Origin: Lepeophtheirus salmonis
Taxonomy: Eukaryota; Arthropoda; Copepoda; Siphonostomatoida; Caligidae
Reading direction: 5' to 3'
NCBI RefSeq assembly: GCF_016086655.4
Contig: NC_052144.2
Location: 27,063,896-27,127,895, forward strand
Length of the DNA stretch: 64,000 nt
Made by a program: the position numbers and the translations under genes. How positions within the stretch are numbered: the stretch's first letter is position 1; each line of letters opens with the position of its first letter. The notes below the pieces were generated by a model, which was not told where the DNA came from, did no database searches, and saw only the letters and a list, made by a program, of their open reading frames with translations. Shown here in pieces: positions 50,231 through 60,919 of the stretch.

Positions 50231-52677
50231 GAATAATTGTTTTCATTGCTCAACCAGCCGATATTATGCAACAAAATGAGTAAAATATTTAGTTAATAAA
50301 TAAAAATTTCATTTACGATCCGCTGGGACAGATTTTGATTTTTTTTTAAACCCACAATGTTGGAGAGAGAGAAAGTAATATGCGGTTAAAAAGATCTACA
50401 AATTTCATATGTATATGAAAGGAGATGAATTATTACATAGAATTTTATCTAATTTCTATCCATCTTTGATTTTGTTATATAAAATATTCTGAATGTATTA
50501 GTAGCTTTTTCTATTAACTTATAAGAATATTGTATTTCCATAACAAATTATTTACAAGAGTATCTTAAGCATTCTATGATATAAATACGTATACAAGTAT
50601 TAACATTTGTCTGGAAAAAAATAGTTTTAATATTGTTATTCACCATATTAGTTGATTTAATATTATTTTGTATATAAGTTGTAACTTGGATAAGCAAATT
50701 GTACAGTTGTAAACATTTAAAAGATATATAAATATACATGAAGACTTTAGAGTATAATGCTATAATTGAATATTTCGTGGACAATTAACATATTAGTAGT
50801 TTAATTAGAAATTATTTAAATATAAGTATTATATATTGTATAAGTTTGCCCAAACGTCATATTTTCTCTTTCTATCTCAAAATTAGACAAAACGACACTG
50901 GATAGTTAATATTCAATCATTGATACCTTTTAATTATAAGGAAATATTATTATAATTACAGGGTACACCTAATAGGTGTCATGGAGAGGAACTTCTAAGC
51001 CATCAAATCCATTAACTCTTACAACTGAAAATGACTTTAAACATACTATATAAAAGTAAATAATCCAATGATATGCTAATCCTAACTTTAAACATGATTG
51101 AGCAATATTGATGGATTGAGTCTCCTTTTACTACAGTAGTATATTCTTTGCTGTACTTAGCCCCGTTATTTCCTTCTTATTAAAGGGTTGCAAGGATTGA
51201 ATTTATTTTGCTATCCGCTGTTGTACTCTGAAATTTCGAAATGCAAATATGAAGTGCGTGAAAACTTATACAATATATATGTATTCTGGGGTACATTATA
51301 AAGTTCATATATCTGGGGTTATAAATACATAATAACCATGTAATTTGATTTAATAAAAATGAATGATTAAATCCTACATTTTGAGGCGAAAAAATAACAA
51401 CTTGTACACTTTTCTTATATAAATTCCAACTTGAAGACCCATAATAACTTGCACAGAGCATATAATAGTTTTTTTGAACAGTATATCTACATTATCAGTC
51501 AAAATAGAGAACCTTATTTAATCATTTCTAATTTAAATGAAAAAATAATCTATAAACAACTTTTATACATTTTCCCCTAAAACAAATATTTCTCATAAAA
51601 AATGTTAAGCAAAGTATTGAGGCATAGCGTATTGTACGCACTTTTTGTACATTCTATGTATAACTTAAAATCTAAATTTTATTGTACAAGTGTTGTTCAA
51701 CGTGAAATTTTTATTGAATATATATATCGTATAATATTTACCCATGATGGTGCGTAGCTCTGGCTGTGGCTAAATTGTATTATTTTTGGTATGTTTCCTC
51801 TTTAAAAAAAATGAAAGATAGTACTAAAAAAACCTACATGTAATGTAACCTCATAGGCTTAAGTAATTAATTACTGTAATATGAGTTACTCAATACTCAT
51901 CTATGGAATTACAAAAAGAAGTACAACTTTCAGTTTTTAGGAACAAATAAAAGACGTGCTACAGGTAATACAATAACAATTTATTTATCCTTTTTTATAA
52001 GAAATAATCATTATAGGGGAAAACTTTACTGCAATTTGAAAGGTTTTTTATGCATTTAAATAATTGTTTAAAATTAATATTTCTTCAATTTTTAGTCAAA
52101 TGAATCTTATTACTATATCTTCCCAACATTTCAAAAAAATAAGTTAATTAAGAAACATTACAATATTAATGTTGTTAAGTATGTGGCTTTGTAGAAAAAT
52201 AACTTGTTTTCTTTCTTTCATTTACTTCTTACTTTGTTTTGTAAACTTACAAAAATTAGACAAAACAATTATAAACATATTTTTTATATTTAACGTTGAT
52301 GGAGTATACTTAAATTATTTGGGGATAAAAAGTAGATTCAATGGAATAAGAAACATTTTGTATTAATCTTGGAGTGTATAATATCCTAGTTCATTATCTG
52401 AGGGTTAAAAAGATTGGATTTTTTACAGACTGCAAGTCCTCCATCTTTGGAATTCTGCAACTTGATCTAAAGCGCTTATATAGTCTACTATAAAGAAAAC
52501 ACATAAAAATTATTTATTTCATGTCACACATACGTCTTATCGAATACTTTTAAAAATATATATATGTTTAATCTATCAAATATACCAATTCAGTATGAGT
52601 AAATATAATAATAATAAATTTACCTCATGTGACCTGGGAAATGTCTTTCGAGTCAGTATATGTCATATTAAGAGGAG
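50231..52677. other. Non-coding stretch within the intron
   Basis: No supported gene. Minus-strand frames at 50548-50784 and 51180-51461 are unrecognised. The plus-strand frame 52169-52366 is hydrophobic. Confidence 0.4.
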
Positions 52678-52742
52678 TGATTGTGAAACGAACCTTGAGT
52701 ACATTTAAATAACTTCTCCCGAGTGCGTTGCCCATCGAATAC
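52678..52742 (-). repeat. SINE head fragment, copy D
   Basis: Read on the minus strand, TCGATGGGCAACGCACTCGG and then GAGAAGTTATT match the post-A-box part of copies A and B (ATCGACAACGCGTTCGGG, then CGAAGTTATT). AAGGTTCGTTTCAC follows, a plausible B box. The tail of the family was not found, so this is a truncated copy. Confidence 0.55.
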
Positions 52743-53243
52743 CTTTTTTATTTGAATGAACTTAATTGAAATTTAGAAATTTATTTATCAAAGCTTTGAT
52801 TTCAAAATTTAATATGTTTCATGATAAATTTGCCGTTATTAAATAGAGTCTTTGGTTTCCTTCCCCCAAAAATTCATGTAAATTCTTGTCCAACAAATGA
52901 ACGAATCTGCCACCCTTACGCCTTATAGTGAATTTTAGTATGTATTAAAAAGAAGTTCTAAAATCAAATCAAATATATCAAACTGGTCTTACAGTTTCAT
53001 CTTTTAATTGTGTCTCTGCACGAAGTGGCAATATCCAGTTTTCAAATTTAAAATTGTTCACCTGCACTAAGCAGTTACTTTTGCAGCTTCTCTAGCTGAA
53101 AGCTGAATTAATTTTACAATGTTTGGAAAAACATTTTTCGACTTTCTTACGTATAGTGTAAGACTTGCAAGCCATAATGTCATAGAAATATGACATTAAA
53201 CATATTTTTTTTTAAATTACTACGAAAGAAAACGGATTTTGTT

Positions 53244-53282
53244 CTCTAGAAGCGACCGAGAATTGAACCAACGCACCATAGA
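53244..53282 (-). repeat. SINE B-box fragment, copy E
   Basis: On the minus strand, GTGCGTTGGTTCAATTCTCG and then GTCGCTTC contain a good Pol III B box (GGTTCAATTC). It resembles the equivalent part of copy C (GATTGATTCACGGTCGCT). Only about 40 bases are recognisable. Confidence 0.5.
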
Positions 53283-53478
53283 AAAAAAAACATGGATTAC
53301 TCAACATCTGGAAAACTATTCACTTTTAAAATCATGGAAACTTTCTATTAGAAGTATTTCTGTTTTGATTCAATAAGCTATATAAATATAATCTTTTATC
53401 GTGAATTACTTATAAAGAAATATTATTTTGTATAAAAATTTATTTTATTTCAATACGTAAAATCTGCCCTCAAATTGT

Positions 53479-53853
53479 ATGGTTCCTTGTTGTCACATAG
53501 GTCAAAACAACTTATGGAAAGATAATATGTATAAAATTCCAACCTCAAACATGAAAAGACGTATCTTAAGAAAAAGTGCTATACTATCTTTAGGATTAAA
53601 TACAAAAGTGGCAATTAAAGAAAGGACCAATGTAATGCTAATGGCTGAGTTGAGGCGTAAACGGATAAATGATAAAATATAATTAAGGGTGCAACAATTT
53701 TTAATTGAAGATGATATTTCAAATTTGTTGAAGCTCAAACAAAAATTAGGTATCAATTGTGTGCCTACAAAAATAGTAATACATGATAGGATTTTCAAAC
53801 AAAATAATAATTATAGAACTGAACAAGAAATTAGTTTATTTGTTACTTTATAG
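53479..53853 (+). pseudogene. Unrecognised open stretch with one internal stop
   Basis: Translation runs in one frame for about 124 codons with a single stop after codon 67. It includes ERTNVMLMAELRRKRINDK and then LIEDDISNLLKLKQKLGIN. The composition is mixed and helical, with charged residues spaced as in a coiled or DNA-binding helix, unlike the low-complexity chance frames nearby. I do not recognise it. It may be part of a decayed transposon or a lost host exon. Confidence 0.35.
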
Positions 53854-54240
53854 GCGAATTACTCTACATCGAGGGATCTATGTAATCATGATTTATTCCA
53901 TTTAAAAATTATTAGCATTCATATTTATATACATTGTAGTATGTAGTAATACATCAATATCCAGAAGGAAAAGTTGAAGTTGCTGCCATATTAAATTATC
54001 AGAATTAATTTGAAATGAAATAAATATCAACCCAACTTCATTAAGTGCCGTCTCTTCAGTTTGAGTAGTTGCGACAATAACGATTTCTGCCATTAAAATA
54101 GCCAAAATATGAACGAATTAATGCTTAACATGTTGAATAATCCACACTAAGGTTCTTTATCTATAATATAAGATTAAAATTCCTGAGGTTAAAAGTACAT
54201 ATTCAAACTGACATCTTCTATATATATATGTACAGGGGAG

Positions 54241-54900
54241 GATGAATCATCCTGGATAATAAACTCTTCAAAAATGAACCACAAACATATAACCATCTAA
54301 GAAATCCAATCAAAAACAATATTTCCAACATCTTTAATGAATTAAAAAAGGGGAATCAAATCAAAACACAAGAGGTGAGACATAAATTATTTAATGTGAA
54401 GTCATCCATTGATGAAAACTGGTTAATCAAGAGACGTTTTTCTCCAATATAAGAGAAATGTGATGAACTACACAGGAACTACGCTTATAACTATGTTATG
54501 GATATTCCTTCAAAAATGTCTTCCTTCGATGTGGTTGAAGATATTCTCACTAATAAATGCAATCTGCAATTAAAAATTAGATCTGAAAGGAATAAAAGAA
54601 AATCTGGTTTAAAAATTATCTCTTTTTTTTAATATAATTGATCATTGCTTTTGAAGGACTCCTTCAAGTTTCACCACCAAAAAATTAAATTTTCTTACAA
54701 AATATTTTCCCAGACGATCCATAGTTCCATGACGGAGTACTGAAATCACTAATAGAGGTTTATCAATGAACAATCGGATATCGTTTATGATTCATCACTT
54801 TTCAACAAGGATTAGGTATTCTCTTCTACAAATGTCATTTTATAGAAGAATTCTTTATTTTAAAAGTATTAATAATGAGATTGCGTGGCCTGTGTCTATC
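54241..54900 (+). other. Unrecognised decayed coding-like region
   Basis: One plus-strand frame gives NELKKGNQIKTQEVRHKLFN, then DENWLIKRRFSPI, and after a stop NYAYNYVMDIPSKMSSFDVV. Other frames carry on to about 54900. It looks like a worn retroelement or transposon ORF. No catalytic motif was found, so the class is not stated. Confidence 0.3.
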
Positions 54901-55726
54901 CAGATGTTAAGTAATCCATATATAGAGACGACAAGTTAAATTAGAGGCAAGTGAGGCAAATGAATTTTTGAATTTAAATCTTGTGTAGAAGAATTCAGTT
55001 GCTATAAAACGAACAATGTGTAGAAAGTCCTAAGTAACATTTTACTGTTTCTTCCTTTGTTAATAGCTGAAATTTAGAAGAATATATATTCAAACTTGTT
55101 GTCTCTAAATATTTATTTATATATATTACGCATATTTAGTTCAAAAGAATTAATATATTCCTAGGGCAATGTTATTATAATTATTCAAACGATTTAATGG
55201 TAATTGTATCATTCTAATGGCTACAAATACCAATAAAATGAGAAAAGTAAAGATAATTTTCTGTATGTGAATGAGAGCCTAGGGGTATGATAATAATACG
55301 TAAACATCTAAGCCATACATTACACAATACTACCTACATAATATGCAATAGCTTTTGAAAAAAATATGTATATACTAAATGTATTCCTGTAAAGCAATTT
55401 ATGTTGATTACAATTTTAACTCGAACAGGCACACGGTAGAGCGCAAACTTCAGTTAAAAATTTAGAACAATTTAAGTTATATATTTATATTTCTAACAAA
55501 CGTTGATTTAACATTTTTCGTAGCCTTGAATTTGATTTTTTCCTTTAAATAAATTAATGTCCTTGAACTGCTTACGTGTGCAATATGTCAGGAAATTGAT
55601 GTCCTCTTTTTCAAACATACATTAATGAAAATAAATTTAGCATTGTGCCATAATTTTATTTCCCAATATATCCTTGCTTATGTTTTATACATTTTTTAAT
55701 GCATTTGAGCATACAATCAATTAAAT
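54901..55726. other. Non-coding stretch within the intron
   Basis: No gene is supported in this A+T-rich stretch. Confidence 0.4.
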
Positions 55727-56213
55727 TTGCTCACAAATCATCACCGGTGTAATAGTAGAGTTAAGTTTCATGAATATGATAACGTTTTGAAGCAAACAAT
55801 TTCAAGAAATAGGTCTACTAAGGCCCCTAGAGGCATCCAGGGTGTCAAAGGGAGATATATTGGTGGGGATATGCGAGGTAAAAATGTAACAGAGATTGCA
55901 CATGGAGGTTCAGAAGAAGTCTGGAGGAGCTCAGAAGCGAAGGAAGAAAATAAAATAGAAAGTCCAACGAAGGATTTATTAACGGTGGAAGACGTGGATA
56001 CGGCAGTGTACAATCCTAAATAAATAAATGGCGAAAATGATTTAAGTACCTCTGAAATTGACACTTGTGAAGACAATACTGAGAAAACTAATACCCTATA
56101 TGACATGTATCCTGATTTTATAGATAGAAGTAGAGAAGAAACGCTCGAGGTTGAAGGGGTTCAGATTAGTACAAATACGAACAATGAATGGAGGGATGGG
56201 ATAATCTAAACTC
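55727..56213 (+). pseudogene. Probable LINE ORF1-like region
   Basis: A hydrophilic frame with a single internal stop (at 56021) begins near MLTNHHRCNSRVKFHEYDN. It is rich in Glu, Lys, Ser and Thr, for example EEVWRSSEAKEENKIES and, after the stop, NDLSTSEIDTCEDNTEK. There is no zinc knuckle. It lies about 400 bases upstream of a LINE endonuclease region on the same strand, which is where ORF1 or the N-terminal part of a LINE would be. The assignment rests mainly on that position. Confidence 0.4.
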
Positions 56214-56612
56214 CACTGGAAAAAGATCAGGTGAAGATATTACTGTGAAGACTTAAAATATGTAGCAACATTCCTTTGAATACGATCGGCAAAGGAGAAG
56301 ATGTGAATAAAACCTCTACCGAGCGTTTTCTTTCTTTTTGGAGGCAAGGACGAGCCTAATTCACAACACAAATTAATTAGTGGACTGTAATTCTAATTTT
56401 ATGCCACGGTCTTCAACACACACAACGACTACTAATATATATATATATACATATAGGAGCGTAACTCGCTCGTGTACATAATAAGAAAAAACGACACCAA
56501 TATAAAAAAAAAGGAATATAAATGATACAGTGAAAAACCAATATAACGAATTAATTGTTACAACTTCGCTATCCAAGGTGAAACAAGAGTTGTAATACAG
56601 CTACGTAAACCT

Positions 56613-57056
56613 TCAAAACCTTCTGCAAATCCTGATTTCATTAAACACAAGAGGAGGAAAAACCCGTATTTCCCGTCACGCCTTAATGATAAGTTTATTT
56701 CGTGATAAACCTGAAATTATATGCATTGAAGATGTTAAAGCTCCTACATCAGCACCTTGTACTTTGAGAAGCCCTATTTCTATTCCTTATAATTATCATT
56801 ACTTTTCACAGGCTCTGAAATAGGGGAATACTTTCCCTTATTTTCAAAATCAATCGAAGAACATAAATGTGTTAAAGAATTATCAAGCATTGGTGATTGG
56901 CATAAAATTTTCATTCTAACAAAAAGTGATGGTTTCTATTTAATTAAGGTATATGGGCCTACTGTGAAATGTCCAGCCTTCTTTCAATCTATTGTAAATA
57001 ATTGTAAGAATGACTTTTATCCCCTATCGATCATTGGAGATTTAAATGTTGTTGGT
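56613..57056 (+). pseudogene. LINE apurinic-like endonuclease domain
   Basis: Reading with one frameshift gives NTRGGKTRISRHALMISLF and then RDKPEIICIEDVKAP, matching the start of LINE endonucleases (N-x-R-G...L...KPDIIxLQE). After the shift come DGFYLIKVYGPTVKC, FFQSIVNN and LSIIGDLNVVG, matching VYAPx...FF..L....PxIIGGDFNxV. The enzyme nicks target DNA for reverse transcription. The Glu of the QE motif is kept as IED, and the Asp/Asn pair as GDLN. The sequence breaks off exactly at GDLNVVG, where mariner sequence begins. Confidence 0.75.
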
Positions 57057-57410
57057 TGAGTTTCTTACCTCTTTGCAACTTAATGTCCTTCATTTCCACA
57101 GTAAGAAGGTAACGCAAGGTTGTTGATAGCCCCGGCCACTTACCTCTTACTTATGTCTTTATGAACCTTTTGAGCCCAGCCAGGAAGTGACCAGTCCCCT
57201 TCTTGGCTTTCTGTTAACCAAGCATGGAATGGGAGAGCCTTTTATCCGCATTCAGACACTTGCAGACCTTATAAACGGCGTTCCTGGCATATTTTGTACT
57301 TTTATGATTGCTTTAGCATCGTTGCTGGCCTCAAACAGTTCTGAAATCCCTTAAAGTTAAGTTAGAGCTTAACAAGATAAGTGTACTATATTTAAAAAAG
57401 ACAAATAGGA
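57057..57410 (-). mobile_element. Mariner N-terminal half inserted in the LINE
   Basis: On the minus strand the frame from about 57345 reads ELFEASNDAKAIIKVQNMPG, then KCLN-type residues and VNRKPRRG in another frame. This fits the first helix-turn-helix and linker of a mariner transposase. Its outer end near 57385-57410 (TCCGGAAACCTTTGAAAACC, then CCTGTA) has the look of a mariner inverted repeat followed by TA-rich DNA. The other end and the catalytic part are missing at the LINE junction. Confidence 0.65.
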
Positions 57411-58256
57411 ATATGTCCGGAAACCTTTGAAAACCCCTGTACATTCATAAAGCAAATTTTGTTTTGATGGAGGTTTTTCGTAACGAATGTAAGAAAAAGA
57501 AGCCGTAATGTAAAAATAAACACGTCATTATAAAAAAATGAAGAGGGGAAATCATATTTTTACTTTAAAAAAAAAAATTATGTTGTCTAATTACTCCGAG
57601 CAATGTTGGGTACTCTCGCCACTATATTACTATATAATAATAACAAAAAAAAAACCTTTGTAAAACTTCCTTACTTTTGTATTTTGACAGAAAAGTAACG
57701 GTTTATATCTAATATTCTTGATATCGAAAACACGAAAATGGTGATTCTGATACATAGTCGATTCTTGCGTGAGAAGGGCATAGACAAAGACAAACGTCCT
57801 TTTCTAAAGAAATATCTTCAATTATTGAAGGATGAGTAAACAAGAACAGTTAAAAAAATATTATCTAGCCAAATCAGGATAAAATAATAATAGAAACCTC
57901 ATAAATATATAAATCAATATATTAAATTCGAATGTCTATGTTTGGGTGTGTGTCTTGTTACTGCCTTTATTGTTTGCTATATATGAAGTAGAATAATTTT
58001 AATTTAATTTTAATTTCTTAATGTCTCGGGCAACGCCAGTTGATTATAAGTGAGACTGCTTACCGTTGCTACATTCCCTTCCCCCCAGATCAATAAAAGA
58101 AGAAAAAAAAGCTTCAACTTATTTTCTTCTTTCCCCTAAGAACCTTGGTCGATAAAAATTTTAAAATTTGTTTATTTTTAGGATGACCCATATTGTGGAA
58201 AAGTCACTTCATGATGTTACAACATGATTAATAATATATTTATACACATATTTCAG
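57411..58256. other. Non-coding 3' end of the intron
   Basis: No gene is supported. It ends with the pyrimidine-containing acceptor TATACACATATTTCAG before the exon at 58257. Confidence 0.5.
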
Positions 58257-58464
58257 ATTCTAGTGGAACGTCACAGCAACGCCGTGGTACATTGGCTGAT
58301 CTTGGTCGAACTTTTGGAGGTGGTGGTCCTCGTAAGAAAGGCAATGATTTGGATTTTTTATCTAAGATAAGTAAAAAGAGAAGAGAGTCATCTGCTGATA
58401 TAACAGTGTACAGAAAGGCTTCCCATGCAATCGGAAATCCAGACTTGAAAACGGAGATGAAGAC
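58257..58464 (+). CDS. Host gene exon, continues the basic Ser-rich protein
   Basis: This exon starts after ACATATTTCAG and ends at ATGAAGAC followed by GTAAGT, a near-perfect donor. With the phase-1 end of the 44.9-45.2 kb exon it restores GAT and stays open for all 69 codons. It encodes a second copy of the motif seen in the previous exon: RRGTLADLGRTF (residues 109-120 if the methionine at 44879 is used) beside RRSSLAHLGDIF. A glycine run follows, then PRKKGNDLDFLSKISKKRR and ESSADITVYRKASHAIG. RRxS/T sites suggest phosphorylation by basophilic kinases. It ends in phase 2, so at least one more exon lies downstream, outside or unidentified. The protein is probably cytoplasmic, with no membrane segment. 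The family is not recognised. Confidence 0.82.
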
Positions 58465-60101
58465 GTAAGTTACATGATTATATATATTTAGTCCATAGGC
58501 TGTGTACACTAAGTCGTCAAAGAATACTCTATATATTCAACACTCACTCCTTTTTAACTTCCTTTTTGTTACGAACTAAGGGCTATTTTGTAGAATAATT
58601 TAATTATTAAATGAAAGGAAAAATTGTACTATGCATGTCTAAATATTTAATCTATATATTAATTTTATCATATCAGAATAATGATAAGTAAAAAAATCTT
58701 TTCAGTCCTTAAGACATTCATTACAAAATTGTTGTAATTCATTTTCCTAATTCATTTCAAAATTATTTTACTAAAAAAATAGCCTATAGCCTGTCACAAA
58801 AATAGAAGAGAAATAAAGAGTTCCAGCTCCATAAATAGAATATTACTTGGATACACCAACATTCGAGTAGAATTATAATATGGAATTACAGTTGGAAAGG
58901 GGATTAGAACATATTGTCCCACGATTTGGTGGTTACAAATGCCAGTTTGGGAAAATTAACACAGGATTCTTAAAATAAAATATAATCCCTCTAAGTACTT
59001 TGATTATTCATACAAAGTTATTTCTATTCTGGCTCTGATATCCTCAATTAAGGGGTTATTGAGTCCAAGGGCTCAAGTAAATTAGAACTCTTTTTAAAAT
59101 GTAAAAATTATGACCTTAATACGTTCATATCGTCAGAGGGATTTTCAAAGGTGGTGTGACATTCCAATAGATTATTAGTTTAGGAGAAATAGATATCAGT
59201 CCCTAAAATTTTAATTATAGATGTCATGACTATAAAAAAAGTTGATTAAAAAAATAAAATAAAATATTATTTTGATAAATACTACTAAAAAAATATCAAA
59301 AAAAGGGTAAAGCAAATTTTATTGGACCCCAAAAGAAGGATTATAAGGTTGGTCTTTTATGTCAAATAAATCCATAGATTTGTTCTTAATTTATAATACT
59401 CGTAAAATTGAAATACTCAGAACTTTTTCTATACAAAAATATTGAATTCCTTAATTTGTAGTTGTGAGTTTGCTAATAGCTTCTATTTAGGAATAAGCAT
59501 CTTAGATCTATAAGGTTGAATAACTTATTTATACGAAATATATATATATATATTTAATCTATCATATTCCATGTGCTCATATGTACAAGACAGGATTTAC
59601 CCTTTGTTTGGGAAATTATCTTTGAATAGGTTCCTAGGAAAGCAATTTTTAAGGAATGGGATCCCCTGTATAAATAATAAATAATTTGAAATTTATGTTT
59701 TTATTTTAAGAAGAAGAAATACATTTTGAGCTAGTCTTAATTCTTTTCGTATCTATTCGAAATTTCCATTTTGATCATTATCTTTATAATGATACGCTGT
59801 TTGTTACTTTTTGGAGACCGGAGGTCCCAATTTGTAATTTCCGTAATCATGATTGAGGTACTTACTAGAAGAGCTGCAGTTTTTTTAATTGATAAATACA
59901 CAACTCCACTTGCAGGCTAAAAGTCAACTACAGTCTCACTAGAATCCTTTTAACAGTTTTATAAAAATATTCTGAAATGATTCCTTTTTACAAATCATTT
60001 ACATGACACATAAGTAACATAATGAATTGATTCCCAGTCCTTGTATCCTTTTTCCGTGTATTAAACGTGCATTGTATTATGTACATAAAATTATCACTAT
60101 T
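58465..60101. other. Start of the next intron, non-coding
   Basis: It begins with the donor GTAAGT. No further exon was recognised. A (TA)n run lies near 59541-59557. Confidence 0.5.
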
Positions 60102-60919
60102 CAGGGTGCACAAGCTATATGTGACGCAAAAAAAATCTTATTTTAATCGCAATTATATCTCCAATCAGTTATCAAATTAAAAAATAAAACCGAATTAAGA
60201 AAACTTGAAAGATTCTGATGTACTTTATTAAAAAAACTACCTCCCGCCTCAATTACAATATCTATACGTGGACGAAAGTACAAGTAGGCCTTCGCACCTT
60301 GGCCCCTTTTCAAATCATGGAATTTCTTCTTGATCCATCCGATAATTTCGTCCTTGGTGTTGCAGGGGGTTTGGTTGGCTTGTCCGTCAATTGTGCCCCG
60401 CACATTAAAAACCATCAGAGTTTGAAGGCCAAATGTACGGGAAGAAGATCTTGTCAAATTTGTTTTTTGAGTAAAAAATACTATTTTTTTATGTTTGGCA
60501 GGGAGCTAATTTCTGTGACCACATGTAAGATCTCCTATTAGCAACCATGTTGCTGCAAACTTCCCCTTGGTCTCTAGCACGTCCATGTAGGGATCAGAGT
60601 TGACCATGAGTCCCTTGTTGTCTGTTTACTTAAAATCACCTTTAGAGGCTTGAAATTCCCTCTGCACCTTGTGAACGAACGTTTGGCCGAGTTCCAGAGC
60701 TCAGACAATCATTATATTGAAATCCCGCCCAGATTCCAAGGAGTATTCCGTGGCTTTTCCAAATATTTAGGATAATGATTTCGTCTAATGATTCTGGGTT
60801 TTGTTTTTCCAATTGGTGCAGGTTTGAATAATCTATCTAAAAAAATCAGCTTGCGGTAGTGCCTGTGTTTGCTCAAGAGAGCACAACAAAGTTACTGTAT
60901 AGACAACCAGTGCACCCTG
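60102..60919 (-). mobile_element. Mariner-type element with short inverted ends, transposase relic inside
   Basis: Both ends carry CAGGGTGCAC in inverted orientation (60102-60111 and near 60910-60919), flanked by T/A-rich DNA, giving an 818 bp element. G+C is above the local average. The interior reads on the minus strand as a transposase relic. As with the others it lacks the full catalytic set and would depend on a relative. Confidence 0.75.
60143..60760 (-). pseudogene. Mariner-type transposase relic, mainly C-terminal
   Basis: The minus-strand frame at 60457-60143 reads SSRTFGLQTLMVFNVRGTID, then GQANQTPCNTKDEIIGWIKK and YFRPRIDIVIEAGGSFF. That fits third-Asp surroundings (SPDLxPLDFxVxGxIE) with the Asp lost, and the FRxRIxxVIxAxGGxF end of mariner-type proteins. 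Upstream, in a neighbouring frame, VQREFQASKGDF and GLMVNSDPYMDVLETKGKFA are readable up to about 60700, but I could not align them to a known region. Stops are few, so the copy may be younger than most here. Confidence 0.6.

Larger units (their letters stand above)
45180..58256 (+). other. Large intron of the host gene, filled with repeats
   Basis: The donor is GT at 45180 and the acceptor is ACATATTTCAG ending at 58256. The two flanking exons keep the reading frame and create GAT at the junction. Inside are remnants of at least three mariner-type elements, a separate mariner terminus at 57.06 kb, a LINE and two SINE scraps. Additional alternative exons in between cannot be excluded. No long host-like open frame was seen. 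Confidence 0.6.

Noticed and set aside
52430..52478. TTTTTTACAG followed by 13 codons and a stop (TASPPSLEFCNLI)
   Set aside because: Too short, and phase 0 does not fit the phase-1 host exon upstream. A chance acceptor is likely in T-rich DNA.
55768..56106. 112-codon minus-strand frame
   Set aside because: It lies opposite the ORF1-like hydrophilic frame. Its Ser/Leu richness is what antisense of Glu/Lys codons gives.
58240..58509. 89-codon minus-strand frame
   Set aside because: It is the antisense of the host exon, which has consensus splice sites on the plus strand.
60218..60541. 107-codon plus-strand frame
   Set aside because: It is the antisense of the mariner-type C-terminus.
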